Made by a program: the position numbers and the translations under genes. A stretch of DNA of 64,000 nucleotides from positions 2,604,001 to 2,668,000 of the forward strand of contig NZ_JBDFMI010000001.1 in NCBI RefSeq assembly GCF_047238185.1. Reading direction: 5' to 3'. Shown here piece after piece: positions 1-8,863 of the stretch. The notes beneath the pieces are model-generated. The model had not been told where the DNA came from and did not search any database. It saw nothing but the letters and a program-made list of their open reading frames with translations. The stretch is from Bacillus_AD sp047238185. GTDB lineage: Bacteria; Bacillota; Bacilli; Bacillales; DSM-1321. Position 1 is the first letter of the stretch. The number at the start of each line of letters is the position of its first letter.

Positions 1-342
1 TCCTCCTGCAGAAATATCCAGGCTGCCTTTTATTGCAGAAATCCCTTCATCGATGTAGCTCAATTCAAAATAACCGGCCCCTTTGAAAGGATCACTGACT
101 CCGCGAAGATTAAAGGTGATGCTTGCCGGCTCACATCTCATTAGTTGTTCTACTTGTAACGTGACTTTCTTTTTCATAAAGCCGAAGTCCCCTAGGAATA
201 CCCATTCAATTTCATCTTCTGATAGGATACTGTGTGAAATATACCCCGGCATTAACGGCAGCCAATTATCCGGCTCGCTGGTAAAATCCCATGCCTGTTC
301 AATCGTAATGCCTATCTGCACTTCCTTTTCACTGATCGCCAT
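1..342 (-). CDS. CoxG-like SRPBCC family protein (C-terminus outside window)
   Basis: Reading the reverse strand from an ATG at 342 gives an open frame of 114 codons that runs off the left edge, so the C-terminus is missing. It begins MAISEKEVQIGITIEQAW and continues with a helix-grip (SRPBCC/START-like) pattern, including SEPDNWLPLMPGY, as in proteins related to CoxG, the membrane-anchoring subunit G of CO dehydrogenase. A strong GGAGGG site lies about 9 bases upstream of the ATG. In Firmicutes such stand-alone CoxG-like proteins usually have no CO dehydrogenase beside them, and the ligand is unknown. Family call is by sequence look; function is not established. Confidence 0.7.
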   Translation of the reverse strand, partial: MAISEKEVQIGITIEQAWDFTSEPDNWLPLMPGYISHSILSEDEIEWVFLGDFGFMKKKVTLQVEQLMRCEPASITFNLRGVSDPFKGAGYFELSYIDEGISAIKGSLDISAGG

Positions 343-539
343 ACAAATAGTCCCTCCTGCACAATTAATAACTACTTTTAGTCATTCTCTATAAGCTTTT
401 TCAATTCCTGCTTCAAGCTGAATTCTGCAAAAAAGAACTTGCAGGTTTACTGGGCATTCTAGGAATGGCATAATATGCATGGAACACGTTGCAATTCAAT
501 TACTTCTGGACATGAACATATAATTGGGAGAGATGATGA

Positions 540-1277
540 TTGAAAGCTATCAAAAAACTAATTCTGCTAATCCTCTTGGTTTGTATTCTTCTATTCTTAG
601 TACAGGCAAAGACAGCTTCTTCAAGTGGATTTATGCAAAAAGCGGAGGATTTTTTCAATAAAGTGACCGACTTTTTTACTTCCTCTAAAGGAGAGGGGCC
701 TTTGGATGTGCCACTTGTGATGCAATATCCTGAATTGCCGAGAGGATGTGAAGTGACAAGCCTTGCAATGGTCCTGCAGTACAATGGGAAAGATGTCGAT
801 AAGATGACGCTTGCAGACCAAATCAATAAGGTTCCATTTGAACAAAGCGGGCTCAGGGGGAATATGCACGAAGGATTTGTCGGCAATATGTATACACTGG
901 ATAAGTCGGGACTCGGAGTATATGTGGAACCCATTATAGAATTGGCAGAGAAATATGTCCCAAAACGCAAGATTGTTAATTTGACAGCAAAGGACCCTGA
1001 AGATTTATACCATGCAGTCGAAAAAGGACATCCCGTATGGGTCATAACGAATGCACGCTATAAAGAGTTAACGAGGGACCATTTCCTTACTTGGAACACC
1101 GATCAAGGAAAAATGGATGTTACCTACCGCCAACACAGTGTGGTCATTACGAATTATGACGATGAATATGTGTATGTGAATGATCCATTACAAAAGGAAA
1201 AGAATAGGGCGATAAACAGGCAGAATTTCGAGGCTGCCTGGATTCAGATGGGACGCCAGGCTATGTATATCAAGTAG
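540..1277 (+). CDS. secreted or membrane-anchored C39-like cysteine peptidase
   Basis: This 245-aa protein starts at TTG 540; an in-frame TGA directly upstream and a GGGAGAG site 7 bases away fix the start. Residues 4-22 form a hydrophobic signal or anchor segment. The rest matches the peptidase C39-like fold (Peptidase_C39_2): a candidate nucleophile Cys70 in PRGCEVTS, a His in QHSVVITNYDD and an Asp in YVNDPL. The family includes double-glycine leader peptidases, but no ABC transporter or bacteriocin gene is adjacent, so a free extracytoplasmic peptidase or amidase-like role is inferred. It is convergent with ppk across a shared terminator. Confidence 0.8.
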   Translation: MKAIKKLILLILLVCILLFLVQAKTASSSGFMQKAEDFFNKVTDFFTSSKGEGPLDVPLVMQYPELPRGCEVTSLAMVLQYNGKDVDKMTLADQINKVPFEQSGLRGNMHEGFVGNMYTLDKSGLGVYVEPIIELAEKYVPKRKIVNLTAKDPEDLYHAVEKGHPVWVITNARYKELTRDHFLTWNTDQGKMDVTYRQHSVVITNYDDEYVYVNDPLQKEKNRAINRQNFEAAWIQMGRQAMYIK

Positions 1278-1292
1278 CCATCCGCCACGGCC

Positions 1293-1334
1293 AAAAAACA
1301 GGAAGGACGCTTATGCGCCTTCCTGTTTTTTTTG
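1293..1334. terminator. bidirectional terminator with ppk stop codon in its loop
   Basis: Near-perfect hairpin: AACAGGAAGG(A)CGC pairs with GCGCCTTCCTGTT, with an A-run on the left and T-run on the right, so it works on both strands. The reverse-strand TAA of ppk (1311-1313) lies in the loop. Confidence 0.85.
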
Positions 1335-3488
1335 TTCAGCTGCCCTTCCTAGCAATTTGGCAAACCATCCCCATTTTTTCTTAGCTGGGATTTTTTCCTC
1401 TTCCTCATCAGGTATTGCTTTCGCTCTTAAAATAGCTTCTTTCATGAAAATCCCCTGGCTGTCCACTGCAAGATACTCTGAGCCTGGCCGTTTCTTGTAT
1501 TCCCCGTTGCTTTGAAGCACTCTCGCTTTTACGTTATCATTCAACCATACTTCGAGCATATCAAGAATCGTCTTTTTGACATGTGGATCTATTATCGGGC
1601 ATGCAATTTCGACACGCTTTTCAGTATTTCTCGTCATAATATCCGCAGAGCTGATATACATCTTTGTATCGGCACCTTCCCCAAAACAATAGATGCGTGA
1701 ATGCTCCAAAAATCGGCCGACCACACTTTCCACCATTATGTTTTCCGTCCTGCCTTTTATGCCGGGCAATAAGCAGCAAATACCTCGGATAATCAGTTTG
1801 ATGTCCACACCTGCACAGGATGCCTCCGATAGTTTATTGATAATTTGCCTATCTGTCAGAGAATTCATTTTCATAATGATTTTTGCCCTCTTGCCATCCT
1901 TTGCCTTGGCGATTTCTCCGTCTATCATCGAGATCAAACCTGATTTCAAGGAAGAAGGGGCCACTAATAACTTGCTATATTGCCCATCTAGGTTGGAAAT
2001 GGACATATTTTTAAAAAATGTGGCTGCATCGGCACCGATCTCCTTATTCGCTGTTATTAAAGACAAATCTGTATATAATTTTGCCGATTTTTCATTATAA
2101 TTACCTGTGCCGATCTGAGTAATATATTGAATCTCGTTGTTTTCCATTCGCGTAATCAGGCAAATTTTCGTATGGACCTTATAGCCTTCGAATCCGTAGA
2201 GTACTGTACAGCCCGCTTCTTCCAATTCCTCTGCCCAATCAATGTTATTCTGTTCATCGAACCGGGCCCTCAGCTCCATTAAGACCGATACATCTTTACC
2301 ATTTTCAGCCGCTTCCGTTAAATATTCGACCAGCTTTGCCTTTTTGGCAAGCCGATATATGGTGATCTTGATTGAAATAACAGCAGGGTCATTGGCAGCT
2401 TCTTTAATCAGATGTAAAAAATGATCCATCTGTTCATATGGGTAATGGCAAAGCAAATCTTTTTTCAATACATGTTTCAGGACGTTCTCGCGTTTGCCCA
2501 ATTCTGCGGAGGGCTGCGGTTCGAACGCTGGATAGCTCAGTTCACGGAGAGTCGATAAGGGCAACTTTTCATGCAATGAAAAGACGTAGGACATGACAAG
2601 TGGCGCCTTTGAAAAATAGACCTGTTCCTTTTTGATTTTAAGCATATCGATCAAGTATTCCAATAAAGGCTCGCTGCATTGGTTTTGGATTTCCAGCCGG
2701 ACAGGAGCCAATCTTCTTCTTTTTTTCAATATTTTTTTCATATGATGGCGATAATCCTCATCATCATCGAACACTTCATCCTCCGGGCTTATATCCGCAT
2801 TTCTCGTAACGGAAATAACCGTTTTATCCGCTATTGTACAATTCTCGAATACCTCATCGGCGTATTCCAGGATGATTTCTTCTACGAGAACAAATCTGAT
2901 CCCCCCGCCAGGAATATAAACGACTTTGGAAAGGCATGCCGGAACAGGAATGATGCCAAATGCCTGTTTTTCGCCTTGCTCGAGCATAACGGCAATGTTC
3001 AATGTCTTATTCGGAAGATGCGGAAATGGATGATGGGAATCCATGATCTGCGGGGAAAGGATCGGCAATATATGATTCTTGAAATATTGATCGATGAATT
3101 TCCTCTCCTTATTCTCCAACAGATTCATTTGAAGATGATGAATATCAGATGCCTTCATTTCTTTTTCAATCTCCAGAAACGCCTTATCCTTCTTCTTATA
3201 CAGAGGGGTACTTTCCTTAAAGATTTTTCTCAATTGCTCCGATGGTGTTAATCCGCTCTTGTTATCGACATGATTTCCTTTAATTAAGGAGAGATCCAAA
3301 AGACTGCCGACACGGATCATAAAAAATTCATCCAGATTGCTTTCGAAAATCGAGACGAATTTTAACCGTTCATACAATGGGACATTTCGGTCCTCCGCCT
3401 CTTCCAGTACTCTTTTATTGAATTGTAGCCAAGACAATTCCCTATTCTGTGTATAGCTAATATCTGCTGCTTTTTTATTTTTCCCCAT
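1311..3488 (-). CDS. ppk: polyphosphate kinase 1
   Basis: This 725-aa protein has the usual PPK1 length. PPK1 reversibly transfers the ATP gamma-phosphate to inorganic polyphosphate. The N-terminal domain starts with RELSWLQFNKRVLEEA, typical of PPK1. The two phospholipase-D-like catalytic domains carry the conserved histidine segments KVHTKICLITR (expected autophosphorylated His) and FLEHSRIYCFG. The C-terminal tail is Lys-rich. It overlaps the upstream ppx by 14 bases, so the pair is probably cotranscribed and translationally coupled. Having both the polymerising and degrading enzymes in one unit implies control of polyphosphate level. Confidence 0.95.
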   Translation of the reverse strand: MGKNKKAADISYTQNRELSWLQFNKRVLEEAEDRNVPLYERLKFVSIFESNLDEFFMIRVGSLLDLSLIKGNHVDNKSGLTPSEQLRKIFKESTPLYKKKDKAFLEIEKEMKASDIHHLQMNLLENKERKFIDQYFKNHILPILSPQIMDSHHPFPHLPNKTLNIAVMLEQGEKQAFGIIPVPACLSKVVYIPGGGIRFVLVEEIILEYADEVFENCTIADKTVISVTRNADISPEDEVFDDDEDYRHHMKKILKKRRRLAPVRLEIQNQCSEPLLEYLIDMLKIKKEQVYFSKAPLVMSYVFSLHEKLPLSTLRELSYPAFEPQPSAELGKRENVLKHVLKKDLLCHYPYEQMDHFLHLIKEAANDPAVISIKITIYRLAKKAKLVEYLTEAAENGKDVSVLMELRARFDEQNNIDWAEELEEAGCTVLYGFEGYKVHTKICLITRMENNEIQYITQIGTGNYNEKSAKLYTDLSLITANKEIGADAATFFKNMSISNLDGQYSKLLVAPSSLKSGLISMIDGEIAKAKDGKRAKIIMKMNSLTDRQIINKLSEASCAGVDIKLIIRGICCLLPGIKGRTENIMVESVVGRFLEHSRIYCFGEGADTKMYISSADIMTRNTEKRVEIACPIIDPHVKKTILDMLEVWLNDNVKARVLQSNGEYKKRPGSEYLAVDSQGIFMKEAILRAKAIPDEEEEKIPAKKKWGWFAKLLGRAAEQKKQEGA

Positions 3489-4398
3489 TGCCTCTACCTT
3501 CCTTCAAAACTCTTTTATATAAATATCCTTCACGGACACCGAACTTACTGACAAAAATCGTTTCACACTGAAATCTCTTGGCGATGGTCTGAAGAATGAC
3601 CATTCCCGGGATGATTGTATGGACCCTGTCAGGCACAGCTTGCAGAATAAGCCGAAGTGTCTCCTTCTTGCCTTTTTTCAATCCTTTCAGCATGCCGGCT
3701 ATATCTTGCACAGCCATGGACCGGAAGTCACTGCTGCCGTTTAATTCATTATCCAGCTTTTTAGCTGCGCGGATTGTTCCGCCCACTCCACAGACAATAG
3801 GGATTGTTCCGGGAGGTATACTTCCTGACAATTTGTCCAACTCTCGCTCCACTCGCTCACGAATAGCTTTCTTTTCGTGCTTTTCCGGGAATAGCTTTTC
3901 AACATAGTCAGAAAACATGCTTAATGAACCGATCGGCAACGAGAAGGCTTGGACGATTTCCCCCTTTTCGATAAAAGCCAATTCAGTCGATCCGCCGCCA
4001 ATATCAATCATTAGGCCATGTTCAATTCTTTTGCCATGCGTCGCCCCAATAAAATCCAAGGTCGCTTCTTCTTCGCCGCCAATGATCTCTACTGAAAAAC
4101 CGGTTTTCTCCTTGATCACTCTGACCACTTCATCGCTGTTCACGATATTGCGCAATGAAGCTGTGGCAAACGCGTAGACTTGTCCAATATCAAAATGGTC
4201 AGCGATCATTCTGAATTCTCCCAGTGTCTCTACGGCCGCTTCTATTCCCTTTTGGCTTAAAGCGCCATTCTCCACATATCCGGCAAGTCCGGCCATCGAT
4301 TTTTTATGTAATAATGACGTCAGTTTTTCCTTCTCATATTGATAAATATTTAACCTGATTGTATTAGAGCCGATATCGATTACACTGTACAGCATCAT
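3475..4398 (-). CDS. ppx: Ppx/GppA family exopolyphosphatase
   Basis: This 307-aa protein belongs to the ASKHA-fold Ppx/GppA family, which releases phosphate from polyphosphate or converts pppGpp to ppGpp. Visible motifs are the N-terminal IDIGSNTIRLNIYQ phosphate loop, the EEATLDFIGA segment and the IDIGGGSTELAF loop. It is the short form, lacking the extra C-terminal HD-like domains of 500-aa enzymes. Two consecutive ATGs (4398 and 4395) follow a GGGGGTAGG site; the second has the better spacing. It is first in an operon with overlapping ppk, so polyphosphate is the likely substrate. Confidence 0.92.
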   Translation of the reverse strand: MMLYSVIDIGSNTIRLNIYQYEKEKLTSLLHKKSMAGLAGYVENGALSQKGIEAAVETLGEFRMIADHFDIGQVYAFATASLRNIVNSDEVVRVIKEKTGFSVEIIGGEEEATLDFIGATHGKRIEHGLMIDIGGGSTELAFIEKGEIVQAFSLPIGSLSMFSDYVEKLFPEKHEKKAIRERVERELDKLSGSIPPGTIPIVCGVGGTIRAAKKLDNELNGSSDFRSMAVQDIAGMLKGLKKGKKETLRLILQAVPDRVHTIIPGMVILQTIAKRFQCETIFVSKFGVREGYLYKRVLKEGRGNGEK

Positions 4399-4638
4399 TT
4401 CCTACCCCCGTTTCAACTGTTCGCCTTCCGGCAGCCCATATTAAAATCATCCTACTTTCCAAATGTGAATTCCATGTCATCATTATGTTAAAGTATTCTA
4501 ACAATTCGACCATCCATCTTTTTACGGTAAAAAACCCTTCATCGCTGTTGGAAAAAGGGTGGATAAATATACAAATACATGAAATTATCTCTTTATATGG
4601 TAAACTATTAATACAGTTTGTTAATAGGAGGGACACTC

Positions 4639-4962
4639 TTGAAAAAAATCCTCACAATCGCTTCAACATTATTGTTAATCGCCGCCATCAATCTAGGCAT
4701 CAGCATATTTACAAAAACAGCCTTTATCGATTTTTCCTTTGCTGTCGGCCTCATTTTCAGTGTATTGATTTGGTATTTTACATCCAAAGGCGGCGCGACT
4801 GCGAAAATGGCCGATTCTGTTGTTCAATTTGGTACAGCCAACTTCAAAATGAAAACAGAGAAACATGCCTTTTCACCAAGTGCGGCCTTTTATACATCAT
4901 TGTCCTACACCGTTCTTTCAGCACTCTTCACATTTCTTTACTATAAAAGCTATTTCCTATAG
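4639..4962 (+). CDS. small membrane protein of unknown function
   Basis: A 107-aa protein starting at TTG 4639, chosen because TAGGAGGG sits 7 bases upstream; a further upstream TTG at 4618 would place the binding site inside the gene. Three or four hydrophobic segments (residues about 4-20, 25-45 and 85-105) flank a short polar loop with GGATAKMADSVVQFG. It is divergent from ppx. I do not recognise the family; no catalytic motif is visible. Confidence 0.65.
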   Translation: MKKILTIASTLLLIAAINLGISIFTKTAFIDFSFAVGLIFSVLIWYFTSKGGATAKMADSVVQFGTANFKMKTEKHAFSPSAAFYTSLSYTVLSALFTFLYYKSYFL

Positions 4963-5001
4963 TAGATTCTATTAACATCCTTGCACTGATGGAGGATGCA
5001 C

Positions 5002-5136
5002 TTGCAGTTACTTTTAAGTGTACATAGAGCAGGCGGTACCGGAGACCTGGTTCAATTCACTGATATGTATGGCGATTATCCTTTTCCCATCTACAAAATG
5101 CAGAGAGGAGCCCAGCAGCTCCTCTCCTTTGGCTAG
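5002..5136 (+). CDS. possible 44-aa small protein
   Basis: A short frame starts at TTG 5002 with GGAGG six bases upstream and encodes 44 residues ending at TAG 5134. The peptide contains VHRAGGTGDLVQFTDMYGDY and FPIYKMQRG. The good ribosome binding site is the main support. The 3' end runs through a GC-rich hairpin (5103-5126). No homologue is recognised; it could be chance. Confidence 0.33.
   Translation: MQLLLSVHRAGGTGDLVQFTDMYGDYPFPIYKMQRGAQQLLSFG
5103..5126. terminator. GC-rich hairpin, possible weak terminator
   Basis: Perfect 9-bp arms GAGAGGAGC and GCTCCTCTC with a 6-base loop, between the convergent genes ending at about 5136 and 5146. It has no long T-run on either strand, so termination strength is uncertain. 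Confidence 0.5.
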
Positions 5137-5145
5137 AATAAATAT

Positions 5146-5871
5146 TCATTCCGCGACAAATACATTTTCACTTTCAGGACTCCAATTTTGCCCTTTGTAA
5201 TCATTTTGGCCTTTTATGCTAATGTTGCACGGCAGAACGGTATACTGCACACCTGGAACCATTTTCCTCTTAAAAGTGAGCGCATACTTCGTATTAGAAT
5301 CATCGAGCGATTCTATATGGGCCATCTCCGGAGTAAGGCTGTTTCCAGGCAATAGAACGCGGTCATTCTGCGACATGCTTGCGACACCATCCGTTTGGCT
5401 TTGATTGTTGCGGATCCAATAATTCCGGACATTCAACGCGGCAGCCTTATCAGTTGGCACATCATAATCCAACTCTATTTGATTCGGCGAAACCTGCCTT
5501 ACATCCAAAAGGATCGGATGGGCAGGTGCTGTGGATGGCTCCGGCTCCCTTATGCTTTCTTGAATAGAATAGGCATTGGCTTGCTGTTGGGCGTATTGTT
5601 GTCGATAAATGGACGGATCTGAAATAGTTCCATTGGCAGCTGAAGCTATATCCACATATCGGGTAGGTAAATATGTCACTGGCCCCTGAAAAAATAGCCC
5701 GTTAAATAAGTCGCTGTATCCATTGAAAGACGGCATTCCGTATCTGGCCATTCCTGGATAAGAACTGTTTATCCAGGGCATTTGCCCATAAAAAGCCCTG
5801 TAAGGATAAGAGCTGGGAAAGAAAGACTGCCCAGCATAGATCGATGGATATATGGTTGAGTAAAGATTCAA
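5146..5871 (-). CDS. Tyr/Ser/Pro-rich protein with C-terminal beta-sandwich-like region
   Basis: A 241-aa protein starting at TTG 5871 behind GGGAGGTTC. The first 75 residues are rich in Tyr, Ser, Pro and Gly with no charged or hydrophobic signal segment. A Gln-rich linker follows (RQQYAQQQANAY). Residues about 115-241 have alternating beta-strand character and read like a bacterial Ig-like domain (LDVRQVSPNQIELDYDVP; FKRKMVPGVQYTVLP). The composition resembles spore-surface or surface-associated proteins, but that is inference. It lies between the sliding-clamp paralogue and a small convergent ORF. I do not recognise a named family. Confidence 0.6.
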   Translation of the reverse strand: MNLYSTIYPSIYAGQSFFPSSYPYRAFYGQMPWINSSYPGMARYGMPSFNGYSDLFNGLFFQGPVTYLPTRYVDIASAANGTISDPSIYRQQYAQQQANAYSIQESIREPEPSTAPAHPILLDVRQVSPNQIELDYDVPTDKAAALNVRNYWIRNNQSQTDGVASMSQNDRVLLPGNSLTPEMAHIESLDDSNTKYALTFKRKMVPGVQYTVLPCNISIKGQNDYKGQNWSPESENVFVAE

Positions 5872-5972
5872 AATAAAGAACCTCCCAATCGTTTATAGTC
5901 TTTTGACTATAAGCATTGTATGTAACAACTAGTGGAATGTGCCCGCAAAAAATGTAGTTGGCTTTTACTCTT

Positions 5973-7100
5973 TCATGAATGGCGAACTTGAGAGATAAAG
6001 TGGATGTGAGATTCATCCTCTTCTCCCTCGATGGCAATCGGACCCATTCCAACTGCAAAACCCAGTTTAACTTTTTTCCCTTTGTAAGCAAGCAACGCAT
6101 CCTTCAAATACTGTCCATTAACAGTTGCACAGACATTACGGCCACCCTCAAAGCTTTCAGGCTCCAAGCACTCAATTATGGTACCCATTTCTGTTTCCAT
6201 TGAAGAAACTTGGATTTTTTTCTCCTCATCCAAGGCAAGCCGTATCATTTTATGTTCACTTCTGCCGGAAAACAAAAGGGCCCTCTCAATCACTTTCAAA
6301 AAAGAGTTTGTATCGAGAAACGCAATAGCTGGCGCCTTTTTGGAAAAAAATCTCTCCACATCCGGAAATGTCCCCTCTATCAATCTTGTATAGATGATTG
6401 TATTCTCGTATTGGATGCGCAGCAAACAATGATCTATCGAAAACTCAGCTTTACCCGGCTGGCCTTGGAATAGTTTATGTAGTTCATTCAGGGCCTGCCG
6501 GGGGATGATGCAGGATGCAGGATCCATCCCATAGCTGATCAATCTTTTATCGATAGCCATTCTGTACGAATTGGTTGCAGCCATTAAGGCCACCCCCTTT
6601 TTCAAAGAAAAATAAGCGCCTGATAAAACAGGCTTTTTATCATTTTTCGATTGGGCATAATACGTGTGCCTGATCATATCTGCCATTATCTCCAGCCCTA
6701 TTGTTGCCCATGTTCCAGATCCTTTTATTGTATTCTTAGGAAAAGATGTTTCCCTTTGTATCGGAAGGGAATTCAGAGTGATTTTTGCTCCGCCTGAGCG
6801 AATTTCCATTTGATGATGGCTTAGACTCTCAAGGGTTAAATCACTCTCGATTTTCCTTATTAAATCGAAAACATATTTAGCCGGCAAAGTCACCTTCCCT
6901 TCTTGTCTGACTGCCATCCCGCACACAGCTGGAAGTTCCTTCCTGATGCCCATAATGCTGTTTTCCGCTTCCAATACCATGCCGGTATTTGTGGCGCTGA
7001 TCTGAATAACGCCCTCCGATGGCTGTTCACCCAAAAGAGCAATTCTGCACACCTCTTGCACTGTCTGCAAAAAAGCGGCATTCTGGATTTTTACAAACAT
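5973..7100 (-). CDS. divergent DNA polymerase III beta subunit (sliding clamp) paralogue
   Basis: This 375-aa protein has the length and three-domain layout of DnaN, the ring clamp that tethers DNA polymerases. Recognisable blocks are LPAKYVFDLIRKIE (domain 1), FSLKKGVALMAATNSYRMA (domain 2, equivalent to the canonical ATDSHRLA block) and NGQYLKDALLAYKGKKVKLGF (domain 3). It is not the housekeeping dnaN: dnaA and recF are absent, and the C-terminal tail, normally a conserved LPVR-type strand lining the partner-binding pocket, reads FISQVRHS. It starts at ATG 7100. Neighbours suggest no replication operon. It may serve as an alternative clamp for a repair polymerase or replicon; that is inference. 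Confidence 0.85.
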   Translation of the reverse strand: MFVKIQNAAFLQTVQEVCRIALLGEQPSEGVIQISATNTGMVLEAENSIMGIRKELPAVCGMAVRQEGKVTLPAKYVFDLIRKIESDLTLESLSHHQMEIRSGGAKITLNSLPIQRETSFPKNTIKGSGTWATIGLEIMADMIRHTYYAQSKNDKKPVLSGAYFSLKKGVALMAATNSYRMAIDKRLISYGMDPASCIIPRQALNELHKLFQGQPGKAEFSIDHCLLRIQYENTIIYTRLIEGTFPDVERFFSKKAPAIAFLDTNSFLKVIERALLFSGRSEHKMIRLALDEEKKIQVSSMETEMGTIIECLEPESFEGGRNVCATVNGQYLKDALLAYKGKKVKLGFAVGMGPIAIEGEEDESHIHFISQVRHS

Positions 7101-7185
7101 AAACTTATCCCCCGTTCTTTCCTTCCCCTTTTTATTCGATTTCTCTCGTTCTTTTTCCTGTTTCTAAAGAACGTTTGTTTCCATA

Positions 7186-7236
7186 AAAAAAGGAACACAC
7201 ATATGTGCATTCCCTACAGCTATGTTCCCTTTTATT
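7186..7236 (-). terminator. possible terminator after nnr
   Basis: On the reverse strand an imperfect hairpin with outer arms GGGAACA and TGTTCC ends in a T-run (TTCCTTTTTTT). Its long, irregular loop makes this a moderate call. Confidence 0.45.
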
Positions 7237-8665
7237 CGAATTCCTTCAAAACGAATTCGAGCTGGTTGCTTATATCAGTAGCGACCATGCTCGCCATGCT
7301 GTTTCCTTTGATCCATGCATCTGCACATGCCCCATGAAGATAAACAGCATTGGCAACAGCGGCTTTATGGTCAGAGTATGAACTGAGGAAAGCGAGTAAG
7401 ATACCTGTAAGTGTATCTCCTGACCCTCCTTTGGCAAGTCCCGCATTCCCTGTATTATTCAGCAATGTTTCCCCGTCAGGAAAAGCGATGACTGTATACC
7501 GGCCTTTCAGGACAACAGTGACTTGATGTTCCTTCGCATACTCCTGTGCAGTTTGAATCCGGTTTTTTTGGATCTCCTCCACCGGCAAACCTGTCATTCT
7601 GCTGAATTCGCCTGGATGAGGTGTAACAACGATCATCCCTTTTCTTTCCGGGTAGGACCTTTTATCCAATGCCCCAGCGTCGAGGACGAGCGGATTTTCC
7701 GTTTTGAACAGGTGAACAAGAGCACTCTCCACTTTCTTTGTATCATCCAAGCCAGGGCCGATTGCGATCGCTTTGATCGAATAAGGTATTTGCCCATACG
7801 CTATTTTTTTCAGCCCATCATGGATAAATGTACACTCTGGTACCCTGCCTGCAATGATAGCCGCTACATATGGAGTGGTTGCAACCAAAAGCTTCCCTAT
7901 CCCAGACTTCATTGCTCCAAGACTTGAAAGGACTGAGCTTCCCGGCATCTCGTCGCTTCCAGCAATCAATAATCCGGTTCCGAATGTCCCTTTATGTGAA
8001 CTAGCCTCTCTCTTCAGAAAAGAAGCCTTTACATCATCCTTCGTCCATATTCTGCATTTCGAATGATGGGCCAGCCCGATATCAAGCGATTCCCTTTTCC
8101 CGTAATACTCCGTGCTTCCTTCAAGAAAGGCAGAAGGTTTAAGACCATGAAGGGACAATGTCCAGTCCGCTTTTACTGCTTCTTTCACATCGCCTTTGTC
8201 TGCCAGCACCCCAGTAGGCAAATCGATTGCGATTTTATACGCAGCCTGTTCATTTATCCACTGGATGATTGAGGTAATATCCTCTGGAAGAGGATGCCGC
8301 GTTCCGACCCCCAGAAGCCCATCAATGACAACATCATAGCCGCTGCCAGGCTCAACGGTACTGTAGCCGCATTGTTTATAATAGTGAAAATGCCTTCTTG
8401 CCACTTCGCTGGCGGCTTCACCTAACGGAAAAGTCAGGTCTGCGGGATAGCCGGCGTTTTTTAAATACCGCGCCAGAACAATTCCGTCTCCACCGTTATT
8501 GCCTCTGCCGGCTACTATCAATATTTTTTTATGTACTGGAACTTCTTTCTGGATCGCCAGAAAAAGGGATCTTCCCGCATTTTCCATTAGAGTGAACGTG
8601 TCCATTCCATCTCGTTCCGCCGCAGCATCCGCTTCTTTGATTTCCTCTCCTCTATAAATATACAT
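7232..8665 (-). CDS. nnr: bifunctional NAD(P)H-hydrate epimerase / ADP-dependent dehydratase
   Basis: This 477-aa enzyme repairs damaged NAD(P)H: the N-terminal YjeF_N domain (about residues 1-210) interconverts R and S NAD(P)HX, and the C-terminal carbohydrate-kinase-like domain dehydrates the S form using ADP. Motifs include VAGRGNNGGDGIVLAR in the epimerase, and VTPHPGEFSRMTG and AGLAKGGSGDTLTG in the dehydratase. The ATG at 8665 follows GAGGTGA. It appears to be transcribed alone. Both domains look intact. Confidence 0.95.
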   Translation of the reverse strand: MYIYRGEEIKEADAAAERDGMDTFTLMENAGRSLFLAIQKEVPVHKKILIVAGRGNNGGDGIVLARYLKNAGYPADLTFPLGEAASEVARRHFHYYKQCGYSTVEPGSGYDVVIDGLLGVGTRHPLPEDITSIIQWINEQAAYKIAIDLPTGVLADKGDVKEAVKADWTLSLHGLKPSAFLEGSTEYYGKRESLDIGLAHHSKCRIWTKDDVKASFLKREASSHKGTFGTGLLIAGSDEMPGSSVLSSLGAMKSGIGKLLVATTPYVAAIIAGRVPECTFIHDGLKKIAYGQIPYSIKAIAIGPGLDDTKKVESALVHLFKTENPLVLDAGALDKRSYPERKGMIVVTPHPGEFSRMTGLPVEEIQKNRIQTAQEYAKEHQVTVVLKGRYTVIAFPDGETLLNNTGNAGLAKGGSGDTLTGILLAFLSSYSDHKAAVANAVYLHGACADAWIKGNSMASMVATDISNQLEFVLKEFE

Positions 8666-8821
8666 ATCTATTCACCTCATTTTTTCTGATTATTGCCAAT
8701 GCCTTTCTATACCCTGTTCATCATCATTATATATCCAGGAACCATTAACCATACATCTTCCACGCTAGCGGATTTTCCGCTTAAATGCCCAACTGGCAGC
8801 CCTTTTTGGCAAAATGGCAGA

Positions 8822-8861
8822 AAAAAAGTGCCCAAACCTTCATTGTTTGGACACTTTTTCA
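8822..8861. terminator. rbs operon terminator
   Basis: Hairpin AAAAAGTG(T/C)CCAAAC...GTTTGG(G/A)CACTTTTT with A- and T-runs on both sides, directly after the rbsB stop. Confidence 0.88.
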
Positions 8862-8863
8862 TC

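Noticed and set aside
83..394. Forward frame of 103 codons at the left edge
   Set aside because: It is antisense to the CoxG-like gene, which has a strong ribosome binding site and a recognisable fold.
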